Part shown: positions 8,902 through 17,194 of the stretch, in pieces
How positions within the stretch are numbered: position 1 is the first letter of the stretch
Layout of the letters: every line of letters starts with the position of its first letter
Notes under the pieces: model-generated
The model's input: only the letters and a program-made list of their open reading frames with translations
Database searches by the model: none
What the model was told of the DNA's origin: nothing
Assembly: GCA_037129475.1 (NCBI GenBank)
Contig: JBAXUY010000002.1
Coordinates: forward strand, 1 to 64,000
Length of the DNA stretch: 64,000 nucleotides
Source: RGVT01 sp037129475
GTDB lineage: Bacteria; Planctomycetota; Planctomycetia; Pirellulales; UBA1268
Direction of reading: 5' to 3'
Program-made: the position numbers and the translations under genes

Positions 8902-10109
8902 GCCTCCGCTCGGATGGAGAGCGGCAGGGCTGCGAGCGTGCGCACGACCGAGTTCGTGTGCCAGCGTGGCTCGGCTGCGAGCATGAACCGGGAGAGATGC
9001 GGCACGAGCCGGGCGAACGCCGCCCGGGCCTCGACCCGCGCGAGCTGGGCGCCCAGGCACTGGTGGAGCCCGGCACCGAAGGCCAGGTGCGGATTCGGCG
9101 TGCGGGCCGCATCGAACCGGTCGGGATCGGGAAAGCGGGCGGGATCGCGATTGGCGGCGCCGAGGATCACCGCCACCTGCTCGCCCGGCTCGAAGCGGTG
9201 GCCGCGCACGGTGCACGGCTCCGTGAAGGCGCGAAAGCTCGTGCGTTGAAACGGGCTTTCGTAGCGCAGCATCTCCTCGACCGCGGCCGGGATGAGGCGG
9301 GGATCGGCGGCCAGGCGGGTCGCCTCGGTCGGAAACCGCAGCAGGGTGAGGAGGCCATTGCCCAGGAGGCTCACCGTGCTCTCGAACCCCGTGATCAGCA
9401 GGAACACGCACATCTTGTGGAGTTCGCCCGCGTCGAGCGTGCCGTGCTCATCGTGCGCGATCACGAGTGCCGACAACAGATCGTCGGCCCGCGCCCGGCG
9501 GCGCCGGTCGAGCTGGTCGGCGAAGTAGGCGGCCAGATCGCGGGCTGCGTCCTGCTGCGCGGCGTACACGGCCGCGGTCTTCTGGAGCGTGTCGGTGCCC
9601 TGCAGGATCGTCGTCGCCAGGCTGCGGAGGTGCTCGGCGTCGTCGGGTGGAAGGCCGAGCAGCCGCGAAATCACGTGCATCGGCAGCGGCGTGGCGAACT
9701 CGGCGATGAAGTCGCAGGCCGGGCGACGCAAGACGCCCGCCAGCAGGTCGTCGACGAAGCCGGTGATCGCCGGCGCGAGGGCGTCGATCGCCCGCGGGGC
9801 GAAGAAGTCGCGCACCACGCGCCGCAGCCGCGTGTGATCCGGCGGATCGGCGTGGAGCATCGTGCCGTCGAGCAGGCCGGGGCGGCGGTGCTCTGCCGGC
9901 GCGACGCGGGCGGGATTCTTCGTGATGCCGCCCGTGGCCTTGAGGATCTCGAGTGCGTCGTCGTAGCGGCTCACGAGCCAGACGCCGGGAATGCCCGTTT
10001 CGTCCGACTTTTGCAGGAATGCCGGCCCGTCGGCGGCGAGCAGCCGCCGGTAATACGGATAGGGGTCGTGCGCGAACCCTTCCGGCGGATCGAAACGGTG
10101 TAAAACCAT
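8898..10109 (-). CDS. Cytochrome P450 (first gene of pair)
   Basis: 403 residues. The ExxR motif is EEMLRYESP and the heme loop FGAGLHQCLG places the axial Cys at residue 351. The I-helix reads TGFESTVS rather than the usual A-G-x-E/D-T-T: the acid and second Thr are kept while Ala and the first Thr are replaced by Thr and Ser. It is clearly paralogous to the downstream P450 (shared DPYPxYRxL opening and similar spacing), so a local duplication with divergence is likely. The ATG at 10109 lies only 8 bp from the start of the divergent hydrolase, so the promoter must overlap that gene. Confidence 0.93.
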   Translation of the reverse strand: MVLHRFDPPEGFAHDPYPYYRRLLAADGPAFLQKSDETGIPGVWLVSRYDDALEILKATGGITKNPARVAPAEHRRPGLLDGTMLHADPPDHTRLRRVVRDFFAPRAIDALAPAITGFVDDLLAGVLRRPACDFIAEFATPLPMHVISRLLGLPPDDAEHLRSLATTILQGTDTLQKTAAVYAAQQDAARDLAAYFADQLDRRRRARADDLLSALVIAHDEHGTLDAGELHKMCVFLLITGFESTVSLLGNGLLTLLRFPTEATRLAADPRLIPAAVEEMLRYESPFQRTSFRAFTEPCTVRGHRFEPGEQVAVILGAANRDPARFPDPDRFDAARTPNPHLAFGAGLHQCLGAQLARVEARAAFARLVPHLSRFMLAAEPRWHTNSVVRTLAALPLSIRAEA

Positions 10110-10117
10110 AGGAAACG

Positions 10118-10993
10118 ATGTTGTACAACGAAGGATACCTTGCCGGCGGCCGGGGTTTTGGCCCGGTGTTTTTCCGCTCGTGGGCGCCGTCGGCTCGCAC
10201 CGCCTCGGCCTTCTACCTGCACGGCGTGGGCGGCAACTCCGGCGACTGCCGGCGCCTGGCCGAGCGGCTCGTCGGGATCGGCTGCGGCACGATCGCGGTC
10301 GACATGCCGGGCAACGGGTTGTCGCCGGCGGGCTCGTTGCCTCGCGGGGAGCGATTGCTCGCGCAGATGCGGTTCGTCCGCGGAATGCTTCCCGATCCGC
10401 GGCGCGAGCGGGCGGCGCTCATTTGCGACTCCGGCGGCGCCCTCCTCGGCCTCTCGCTTCTGCACGCGATGCGAAACGACCCGGCATGCGCCGCGATCCC
10501 GGTCGTCTTCTCGGAGGGCGTGTTCGGCCACGACGCATCGACCCATCGATTCATCGAATCGTGCCTCGGGTTTTACGGCCGCTCGTATCCGTCGCTCGAT
10601 GCCGCACTCGCCGGTTGGCATGCCTGCGAGCTCGGCAAGGTCGCGTTCGACAGCGATGCCGACCGGCGCGCGTTCGTGGCCGGCCTGCTCCGCGCCGACG
10701 GCCGGGCGCTCGTGCCCAAGGGCGAGGTCTCCCGGCAGCGCGAATTGGCGCGGTCGAAGGACTTCGAGATGCTGCCGGGAAAGCCGCCGTTGCCCAACCC
10801 GGCCCTGTTCCTCTGGTCGGAGGGCGGCAGGCTGGCCGCCAAATATGCCGAGGCCGCCCGGCGCGTGTTTCCGCATTCGATCGTCCACATCGCCCGTGGG
10901 GCGGGGCATCCGTTGCCGATCGTGCGCGATGCCGAGCTGCAGGCCGTCGAGTCGTTTCTCGCCGGTCACGTGCGCGGGTCGGCAACCATCTGA
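10118..10993 (+). CDS. Alpha/beta-hydrolase-fold protein
   Basis: 291 residues. YLHGVGGNSGD near residue 35 is the HG oxyanion region. The nucleophile elbow reads CDSGGA, a variant of GxSxG with Ser intact, and a late GAGHPLPI supplies the catalytic His. This fits a serine hydrolase, possibly an esterase, thioesterase or peptidase trimming a cluster intermediate; the substrate cannot be inferred. AGGA lies about six bases before ATG 10118; an in-frame GTG at 10166 would give a shorter protein without losing the fold. A palindrome GTTGTACAAC overlaps the start codon. The 2OG oxygenase begins 22 bp downstream, so the genes are probably co-transcribed. Confidence 0.78.
   Translation: MLYNEGYLAGGRGFGPVFFRSWAPSARTASAFYLHGVGGNSGDCRRLAERLVGIGCGTIAVDMPGNGLSPAGSLPRGERLLAQMRFVRGMLPDPRRERAALICDSGGALLGLSLLHAMRNDPACAAIPVVFSEGVFGHDASTHRFIESCLGFYGRSYPSLDAALAGWHACELGKVAFDSDADRRAFVAGLLRADGRALVPKGEVSRQRELARSKDFEMLPGKPPLPNPALFLWSEGGRLAAKYAEAARRVFPHSIVHIARGAGHPLPIVRDAELQAVESFLAGHVRGSATI
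10120..10129. promoter_or_regulatory. Perfect 10-bp palindrome at divergent start junction
   Basis: GTTGTACAAC is a perfect palindrome. It begins on the last base of the hydrolase ATG and lies 11-20 bases upstream of the divergent P450 ATG. Its position makes it a candidate operator serving both directions, but only one copy was found and no adjacent regulator gene is present, so a regulatory role is inference. Confidence 0.3.
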
Positions 10994-11015
10994 ACGCGCT
11001 GAACGTGGAGGTTCG

Positions 11016-11687
11016 ATGCCGCTGGTCATTCCCAATCTCCTCTTGCCGGCCGAGTTGGAACGCATCCGCTCCCGCCTGGCCAGCGCTCCGTTCACCGACG
11101 GCGGCCACACGGCCGGCCCGCAGGCCCGGCGCGTGAAGCACAACGAGCAGGTGCCGCGGGGCGACGCCGTCGAGCAGGAGCTCGCGCCGGTGGTGGAAGC
11201 GGCGCTCAAGCGCAGCCAGACGTTTCTCTCCGCCGTGCTCCCGCGGCGGCTGACGACGCCGCTCTTCAGCCGCTATGCGTCCGGGATGGAGTATGGCAGC
11301 CACGTCGACAACGCGGTCATGTTTCTCGCGCAGCCCTTTCGCAGCGACGTGTCGGTGACGGTCTTTCTGTCGCGGCCCGACGAGTACGATGGCGGCGAAC
11401 TCGTGATCGAGGACGGCCCGTTCGTGCAGCAGGTGAGGCTGCCGGCCGGCAGTGCCGTCGTCTACCCGTCGACGAGCGTTCATCGCGTGGGGCCCGTCAC
11501 GCGCGGCGCACGGCTCGCCGCGGTGCTCTGGGTGCAGAGCCTCGTCCGGGACGCCGCCCGGCGGCAGATCCTCCACGACCTCGACCGGGTGACCCAGGTG
11601 CTCAGACAGCGGGATCCCGACTCCGCCGAGCTGATGCTCGTGACCGCGAGCCATCACAACCTCGTCCGCATGTGGGCCGAGTGCTGA
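11016..11687 (+). CDS. PKHD-type 2-oxoglutarate/Fe(II) dioxygenase (PiuC/YbiX-like)
   Basis: 223 residues, the normal size for the PiuC/YbiX family. The iron triad is visible: His and Asp in YGSHVDNA and the distal His in STSVHRVGPV, followed by the 2OG-binding Arg in TRGARLA. The strand SVTVFLSRP and the EYDGGEL segment are family hallmarks. It would hydroxylate a substrate with 2-oxoglutarate and O2. Family members outside clusters are often linked to iron uptake, but the position between a hydrolase and a ligase suggests tailoring here. A strong GGAGG precedes ATG 11016, and ligase 2 begins 16 bp downstream. Confidence 0.88.
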   Translation: MPLVIPNLLLPAELERIRSRLASAPFTDGGHTAGPQARRVKHNEQVPRGDAVEQELAPVVEAALKRSQTFLSAVLPRRLTTPLFSRYASGMEYGSHVDNAVMFLAQPFRSDVSVTVFLSRPDEYDGGELVIEDGPFVQQVRLPAGSAVVYPSTSVHRVGPVTRGARLAAVLWVQSLVRDAARRQILHDLDRVTQVLRQRDPDSAELMLVTASHHNLVRMWAEC

Positions 11688-11703
11688 CCGAGGTGACACC
11701 GCC

Positions 11704-13086
11704 ATGTCGATGTTAGAGATGCTCAGGAAATCCGCCATGCCGAGGGGCATCCCCATGCGCCCCGTGGCCACGGGGTCGCCGATCTGGCGGTTCGGGCAGG
11801 GGGCGGCTTCGCGACATCTCTTCGCCGCGGCGACCGACCGCGACGGCCTCACCGGCACGATCCTTTCCCGCCACAAGGGCTGGGCGAACGCGCTCGTGGC
11901 GGGCCTGGGGTTCCCCGCGACCGTGCAGCGGGTGGTGCACAGCCGCGAGGAACTGGTGGCACAAGCCCGCGCGCTCGGCTTTCCGGTCGCCGTCAAGCCG
12001 CTCGCGGCCGGCATGGGGATGGGTGTGTTCGCCGAAATCCGCACCGAGGCGGACCTGCTGCGGGCCCATGCCGGCGCGGCCCCGCTGTCGCCGCAGGGCA
12101 TGGTCGTGGAGCGTCACGTCGCGGGTCTCGACCACCGGCTGACGGTCTGCGGCGGCCGGCTCACCTGGGCGATCATCCGGCACCGCGCGCAGGTCGCGGG
12201 CGATGGCGTGCACGCCGTACGGGAATTGATCAACCTCGAGAACGCACGCCGTTCAGCCGCTGATCACGTGGAACGATTGAAGCCGATCACGATCGATGAC
12301 GAGCTCGTGATCCAGCTCCGCAACCAGGGGCTCACGCTCGAGTCGCGGCCCGCGGCGGGCACGCCGGTCTCGCTGCGGTCGGTCGCCAACGTAGCCCGCG
12401 GCGGCACGGTCGAGGACTGCACCACCCGCGTGCATCCAGCCGTGCGCGACATGGCCGAGGCGATCGCACGGGCCGCCCGGCTCGACGTCATCGGCGTCGA
12501 CTTCATCACGCCCGACGTCACGCGGTCGTGGCGCGACGTGCCCTGCGCGGTGATCGAGATCAACGCCACACCGGCGATGTTCACCGACGCGCAGGCGGCG
12601 CTCATGGTCGAGGCCCTGTTTCCGCCGGGATCCGACGGCCGCATTCCGACGGTGCTGCTCGTCGACGTGGTCCCGGCCGCCGTCGACCTCGTGGCCGGGG
12701 CGCTCGCCGCCGGCGGCTGGCGTGTGGGCCGCACCGACGCGGTCGAGACGCGGCTCGATGGCGCCGTGCGCTGCGGGCCGGGCATGGACATCGCCTCCCG
12801 GGTCGAGGCGCTGCTTGGCGACCCGGCCTGCCAGGCGCTCGTGGTCGCCGTGGCCGCGGCCGAGGTGGTCCGGGGCGGACTGCCACTCGACCGATTCGAC
12901 GTGGCGCTCGTGCCGGCGCAGCTCATGCCGCAGGCGGAGGCGGTCGTGGCGGGCGGCTGCAGCGAGGTGGTGCGGGCACCGTCGGGCGGCGCGCTCGAGT
13001 CCGCGGTCGTCTCCACATCGCTCAGTCGCATGCTGCAGCGGTACACTTCGCCGTCGTCCGTCCCACGCAGGAGAAGCATGGTGTGA
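11704..13086 (+). CDS. Cyanophycin-synthetase-like ATP-grasp ligase 2, lacking the N-terminal domain
   Basis: 460 residues. It begins directly at the equivalent of the CphA linker (IWRFGQG at about 28), so the roughly 160-residue N-terminal domain of its paralogues is absent. ATP-grasp signatures: GFPVAVKP near 91, a GMGMGV loop and VIEINATPAMF from about 283. The CphA features HRAQVAGDGVHAVRELI and TRVHPAV are present. After DGRIP the P-loop is gone (TVLLVDVVPAA), leaving only VVRGGLPLDRFDV near 388 as a remnant of the Mur domain. The terminal 15 residues are Ser/Arg-rich. GAGGTG precedes ATG 11704. The stop overlaps the next start as GTGA. It may need a partner ligase for substrate binding. 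Confidence 0.8.
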   Translation: MSMLEMLRKSAMPRGIPMRPVATGSPIWRFGQGAASRHLFAAATDRDGLTGTILSRHKGWANALVAGLGFPATVQRVVHSREELVAQARALGFPVAVKPLAAGMGMGVFAEIRTEADLLRAHAGAAPLSPQGMVVERHVAGLDHRLTVCGGRLTWAIIRHRAQVAGDGVHAVRELINLENARRSAADHVERLKPITIDDELVIQLRNQGLTLESRPAAGTPVSLRSVANVARGGTVEDCTTRVHPAVRDMAEAIARAARLDVIGVDFITPDVTRSWRDVPCAVIEINATPAMFTDAQAALMVEALFPPGSDGRIPTVLLVDVVPAAVDLVAGALAAGGWRVGRTDAVETRLDGAVRCGPGMDIASRVEALLGDPACQALVVAVAAAEVVRGGLPLDRFDVALVPAQLMPQAEAVVAGGCSEVVRAPSGGALESAVVSTSLSRMLQRYTSPSSVPRRRSMV

Positions 13087-14573
13087 CCAGCCTGGAGGAA
13101 GTTCACGAACGCGCCGGCATCGACGGGCTGATCCGTGCCCAGGCGAGGGCAACGCCCTATGCGCCGGCGGTCGTGACGGAACGCTCCGCCTTGACCTACG
13201 CCGCGCTCGTCGCGGCGGTCGATCGGCTCGACGCCCTCACCGCCCAGGTGGCCGCCGTGCGGCAGGCCGGCTGCATCGGGCTCTCGTTCACGAGCCCGGT
13301 GAATCATCTCGTGGCGACGCTCTTTCTCCTGCGGCTCGGCAAGACGCAGATCACGGTGCCACCGCAGGTGCCTGAGCAGTGGACCGAGCTGCTGGCCGCC
13401 TCGGGCGTGCAGTGCATCCTCTGCGATCACCGGAATCCACTGCCGATCGACGTGCCGCGGGCCGTGATCGACCCGCAGGCGCTGTATCGCGCACCGACCT
13501 GGCCGCCCGCCGCCGTACGCGAGATCGACGCTGCAACGCCGGCCTTGCTCGTGCCCGGCTCCGGCACCACCGGTCGGTCGCGACTGATCGAGTATTCCCA
13601 CGGCGGGCTGCTCGCGTGCATCGAGCGGGATCAGCGGTTTCGTCCGCTCGGCCCGGGATCGCGGCACCTGTCGGTGACCAACATCGGCTTCTACACGGCC
13701 AAGCGGCGGGCCCTCGGCTGCCTCGTGGCGGGCGGCACGATCGTGCTGCGCGAGCAGCCGCTGAACGCGTTCGACCTTTGCGATCGGGCTGCCGTCGATC
13801 ACCTCTCGGTCGTCGTCATGCAGGCCGAAGACATGGTGGCGAGCCTGCCGCCGGAGCCCGCGGTGCCCAGGCTTCCGCGGCTCGCCTCGCTCGTGGTGGG
13901 CAGCGCGCCGGTGAGCGAGGCGTTGCGCCATGCCCTCGCCGCCCGGATCACGCCGCACGTGTGGGTGACCTACGGCAGCAACGAGTTCGGCGAGGCGACC
14001 TGCGCACCCCCCGACATCTGGACGCGGCATCCGGGCAGCGTCGGCCGACCGCTCGAGGGCGTGGAGGTGAGCGTCGTCGACGCGGCCGGCGCGCCGTTGC
14101 CACCCGGGCAGACCGGCCGGGTGCGGCTGCGCGGCGCGGGCATGTTCACACGCTACGTCGGGGAACCGGCCGCCACCGCCGCGGCGGTCGTCGACGGCTG
14201 GTACTTCCCCGGCGACCTGGGCACGGTCACCCCCGACGGCGTGCTCGTGTTTCAGGGCCGCACCGACGACCTCATGATCTTCGACGGGATCAACATCTAC
14301 CCGCGCGAGATCGAGGCGGTGCTCGAGGCGCACCCGGCGGTGCGCGAGGCGGCCGCGTTTCCGGTGCCGTCGCAGCGCCACACGCAGGTGCCCGTGGCGG
14401 CCGTCGTCGTCTCGGAACCGATGAGCGAGGCCGATCTCGTCGCCTGGTGCCGCCGGCAGATGGGCGCCAGGGCGCCGCACGCGATCGCCATCCGCCCGAG
14501 CCTGCCGCGCAACGAGGCCGGCAAGGTGCTCAAGCGTGAGCTCGCCTCCGGGTTTGCGCGCACGGTTCAGTAG
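13083..14573 (+). CDS. AMP-dependent acyl/amino-acid ligase
   Basis: 496 residues, adenylate-forming superfamily. The phosphate loop is GSGTTGRSR (about 160-168), with Arg where many members have Lys. YGSNEFGE occupies the usual YGxTE position, WYFPGDLG the YxTGD position, and INIYPREIE leads into the C-terminal subdomain with the catalytic Lys at residue 481 (NEAGKVLKRE). It should activate a carboxylate as acyl-AMP; CoA or a free amine could be the acceptor, as no carrier protein lies nearby. The GTG start at 13083 overlaps the previous TGA and has AGGAG eight bases upstream. The 3' end overlaps the SDR gene by 7 bp. Confidence 0.88.
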   Translation: MTSLEEVHERAGIDGLIRAQARATPYAPAVVTERSALTYAALVAAVDRLDALTAQVAAVRQAGCIGLSFTSPVNHLVATLFLLRLGKTQITVPPQVPEQWTELLAASGVQCILCDHRNPLPIDVPRAVIDPQALYRAPTWPPAAVREIDAATPALLVPGSGTTGRSRLIEYSHGGLLACIERDQRFRPLGPGSRHLSVTNIGFYTAKRRALGCLVAGGTIVLREQPLNAFDLCDRAAVDHLSVVVMQAEDMVASLPPEPAVPRLPRLASLVVGSAPVSEALRHALAARITPHVWVTYGSNEFGEATCAPPDIWTRHPGSVGRPLEGVEVSVVDAAGAPLPPGQTGRVRLRGAGMFTRYVGEPAATAAAVVDGWYFPGDLGTVTPDGVLVFQGRTDDLMIFDGINIYPREIEAVLEAHPAVREAAAFPVPSQRHTQVPVAAVVVSEPMSEADLVAWCRRQMGARAPHAIAIRPSLPRNEAGKVLKRELASGFARTVQ

Positions 14574-15340
14574 CGCGGGATCAGGAGGCCGCCGTCGAGG
14601 TGGAGCACCTCGCCGGTGGCGAACGGCATCGCGCCGGCAGCGAGGCTGGCCACCGGGCCCGCCACGTCGGCCGGCTCGCCCCAGCGGTTGATCGGGCTGA
14701 ATCCGGCCGCGAGCAGCTTGTCGTAGCGGGCCTCGGCCACGAGGCTCATCGAGGTGCGGATGAGCCCCGGCCGGATCTCGTAGACGTTGATCCCGGCGCC
14801 GGCGAGCCGCACGGCGAACAGCCTGGTGAGCATCGAGAGGCCCGCTTTCGCGATGCAGTATTCGCCGCGCTCGGTGGCCGTCGCCTCGGCGTTCGAGGAG
14901 GAGATCGTGATGATCGAGCGGAAGTGCGTGCCGGATGTCGCCACCATGCGGCGCGCCACCTGTTGCGTGAGGAAAAACGTGCCCCGCAGGTTGACGGCGA
15001 TCTGCTCGTCGAAGCTGTCGGGGGCCACGTCGAGGAGGTCGCCCCGCCTTCGCACCGAGATGCCGGCGTTGTTCACGAGGCAGTCGATGCCGCCGAACCT
15101 GCCCCAGAGGTCGGCGAGGACGCGATCGAACGCCTCGATCCGGCTGATGTCGAAAGGGCAGGCCGCGACAGCCGCCCCCGTGTCCTCGACGAGTCGTTGG
15201 GTATGCTGGAGCTCGTCCGACTCGTGTCGGCCGTTGATGAGCAGGTTGAAGCCCTGCCGGGCCAGGTGGAGCGCGATCTCGCGGCCGATGCCGCGGCTCG
15301 ACCCGGTCACGAGCGCCGTCGGTTTTGCAGCTGGAATCAT
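14567..15340 (-). CDS. Short-chain dehydrogenase/reductase, FabG-like
   Basis: 257 residues, classical SDR. The cofactor motif TGSSRGIG lies at about 11-18, NNAG follows, and the catalytic Ser-Tyr-Lys set appears in ISSSNAEAT and YCIAK. The C-terminal GEVLHLDGG is typical of FabG-like reductases. It probably reduces a ketone or oxidises an alcohol on a cluster intermediate using NAD(P)H. The ATG at 15340 is only 3 bp from the divergent ATG of ligase 3, so the two promoters must lie inside each other's coding sequence. It is convergent with, and overlaps, the adenylating enzyme. Confidence 0.92.
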   Translation of the reverse strand: MIPAAKPTALVTGSSRGIGREIALHLARQGFNLLINGRHESDELQHTQRLVEDTGAAVAACPFDISRIEAFDRVLADLWGRFGGIDCLVNNAGISVRRRGDLLDVAPDSFDEQIAVNLRGTFFLTQQVARRMVATSGTHFRSIITISSSNAEATATERGEYCIAKAGLSMLTRLFAVRLAGAGINVYEIRPGLIRTSMSLVAEARYDKLLAAGFSPINRWGEPADVAGPVASLAAGAMPFATGEVLHLDGGLLIPRY

Positions 15341-15343
15341 CCC

Positions 15344-17194
15344 ATGCCCCCGTCCATCGTTGCCGGCATTTCGGGCGTGCGGGTGCCCAGTGCGCCGAGC
15401 GTGACGCTCCAGTCGCATGTGCGCCTGCCCGCGACGGTCGATCTCGCGCTGCTCGACGACTGGCTCACGACCGGCCTCGAGGTGGGGTTCGAGCCGCTTC
15501 CGGCGCCGGCGGCGGGCATCGATGCCGGCGCTGCGGCGATCCTCTGGCGGGGCCTCCTGCTCGCGCGCGAGTTTCTCCAGCTGGCGAAGGTGCCGGCCTT
15601 CGACCCACCGCGGATCCTCGGCCTCGAACCGAAGCCGGGTGCGGATGGCGTGTGGAAGGTGACGGTGTCGATGCCGCGTGTCGACCAGATCCTCAACAAC
15701 GCCTATGTCCTCGCATTCAATGCCGGTGTCGACGTCTGCCTGCAGGTTTGCCGGCAGCCACGGACTCCCGAATCGGCGGAGAGAGTCTACACCGCGATCG
15801 TCCAGAAGGTGATCGATCCACTGCGCCGCATGGTCGTGGCAGGCGAATCGGGCATGCACGTGCTGCGGGAGGCCCACAGCCTCCGCATCCCATTCGTTCA
15901 TCTCGGCAGCGACGTCTTTCAGCTCGGCTGGGGCCGGCGGGGCCGGCTCATCGACCGCAGTTCGCGCGTCGGTGATTCGGCGTTGGGGTCGCGAGTGGTG
16001 CGCAACAAATACCTGGCCGCGTCGTTCGTGCGTCAGGCAGGGCTGCCCGCGCCGGAGCACGAGCTCGTGGGCCGGATCGAGGAGGCCCGGCCGGCCGCGG
16101 CCCGGATCGGATACCCCCTCGTCGTGAAGCCCACCGACCGCGAGCGCGGCGAGGGTGTGACGACAGGCGTGCGCAGCGATGCCGATCTCGCGGCGGCGCT
16201 CAGGGTCGCCATCGGGGCGACGGCCAGCCGGCAGGCGCTCGTCGAGCGGGAAGTGCCGGGCGTGTGCCACCGGCTGTTCATGGCCCGTGGCCGGCTCCTG
16301 TATGCCGTCAAACGGCTGCCGCATTCGATCGAGGGAGACGGCCGACGGACGGTGGCCGAACTCGTGGTCGCGGCGAACGCCCGGGAGGCGGCGCGGCCGC
16401 CGTGGCGACGGGAGAAGCCCTATCCACTCGACGCGCTGGCCATGCGTTCGCTGGCCGCCGTCGGGCGCGGCCCGGGGTCGGTGCCCGCTGTCGGTGAGTG
16501 GCTGCCGTTGCGGCCGATCGAGACGACGGCGTGGGGCGGACACGACGAGGAGGTCACGGCGATCATCCACCCCGAGAACGTGCGGGTCGCCCGCCGGGCC
16601 GCCGAGCTTTTCGCGCTCGACGTGGCCGGCGTCGACATCATCTCGGCCGACATCACCCGGCCGTGGTACGAGAATGGCGCGATCATCAATGAGGTGAACT
16701 TCGCGCCCTTGCTCGGGGGGCACGACATTTCACGGAGCCACATCGGGACCTACATTCGCGATCTCGTCGAGGAAGACGGCCGCATTCCGGTGGAGGTGTT
16801 CGTGGGCGGCAGGGAGGCGCTGATCGCGGCCCGCAGCCGGCACGCCGACCTCGTGGCGAGCGGCACAGCCGCATTTCTCACGAGCCACGATACGACCTTC
16901 GACGCCACGGCCCGGTCGCTCACGCTCGCAGCCCACGGCCTCGCTCGCCGCTGCCGGGCCCTGTTTCTCGATCCGGCCGTCGGTGCGCTCGTGCTCGTGG
17001 TGCAGACCGACGAGCTCGAGCGGAGCGGCCTGCCCTTCGACCGGATCACCGCCCTGCACGTCGTCGATCGCCACCTCGTGCAGCATGACAAGCCGGGGGC
17101 TGCGGCAGCGGATGGCGACGCGGCCGGAGTGATCGAGCGGCTGCGCACGTGCCTCGCGGCTGGCGATGCTTCAGGCGACCCGACGAAAAGGTAG
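15344..17194 (+). CDS. Cyanophycin-synthetase-like ATP-grasp ligase 3 with degenerate Mur domain
   Basis: 616 residues with the full CphA-like N-terminal domain (IVAGISGVRVPSAP, then QVCRQPRTPESAE near 145). ATP-grasp: VFQLGWGRRG, GYPLVVKP near 256, the glycine loop ERGEGV, HSIEGDGRRTVAEL and IINEVNFAPLLGG near 447. That last segment replaces CphA's EVNAxPG with EVNFAPL, so substrate choice is probably different. After DGRIP (about 478) the P-loop is lost (VEVFVGGREAL), and only LERSGLPFDRI near 558 recalls the Mur ligase. The start is ATG 15344, 3 bp from the SDR start. It overlaps the convergent rmlA by 24 bp. Confidence 0.82.
   Translation: MPPSIVAGISGVRVPSAPSVTLQSHVRLPATVDLALLDDWLTTGLEVGFEPLPAPAAGIDAGAAAILWRGLLLAREFLQLAKVPAFDPPRILGLEPKPGADGVWKVTVSMPRVDQILNNAYVLAFNAGVDVCLQVCRQPRTPESAERVYTAIVQKVIDPLRRMVVAGESGMHVLREAHSLRIPFVHLGSDVFQLGWGRRGRLIDRSSRVGDSALGSRVVRNKYLAASFVRQAGLPAPEHELVGRIEEARPAAARIGYPLVVKPTDRERGEGVTTGVRSDADLAAALRVAIGATASRQALVEREVPGVCHRLFMARGRLLYAVKRLPHSIEGDGRRTVAELVVAANAREAARPPWRREKPYPLDALAMRSLAAVGRGPGSVPAVGEWLPLRPIETTAWGGHDEEVTAIIHPENVRVARRAAELFALDVAGVDIISADITRPWYENGAIINEVNFAPLLGGHDISRSHIGTYIRDLVEEDGRIPVEVFVGGREALIAARSRHADLVASGTAAFLTSHDTTFDATARSLTLAAHGLARRCRALFLDPAVGALVLVVQTDELERSGLPFDRITALHVVDRHLVQHDKPGAAAADGDAAGVIERLRTCLAAGDASGDPTKR

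Noticed and set aside
5248..17194. True cyanophycin synthetase operon
   Set aside because: The Mur-ligase P-loop is missing in all three proteins and no cyanophycinase is present; cyanophycin needs both active sites.
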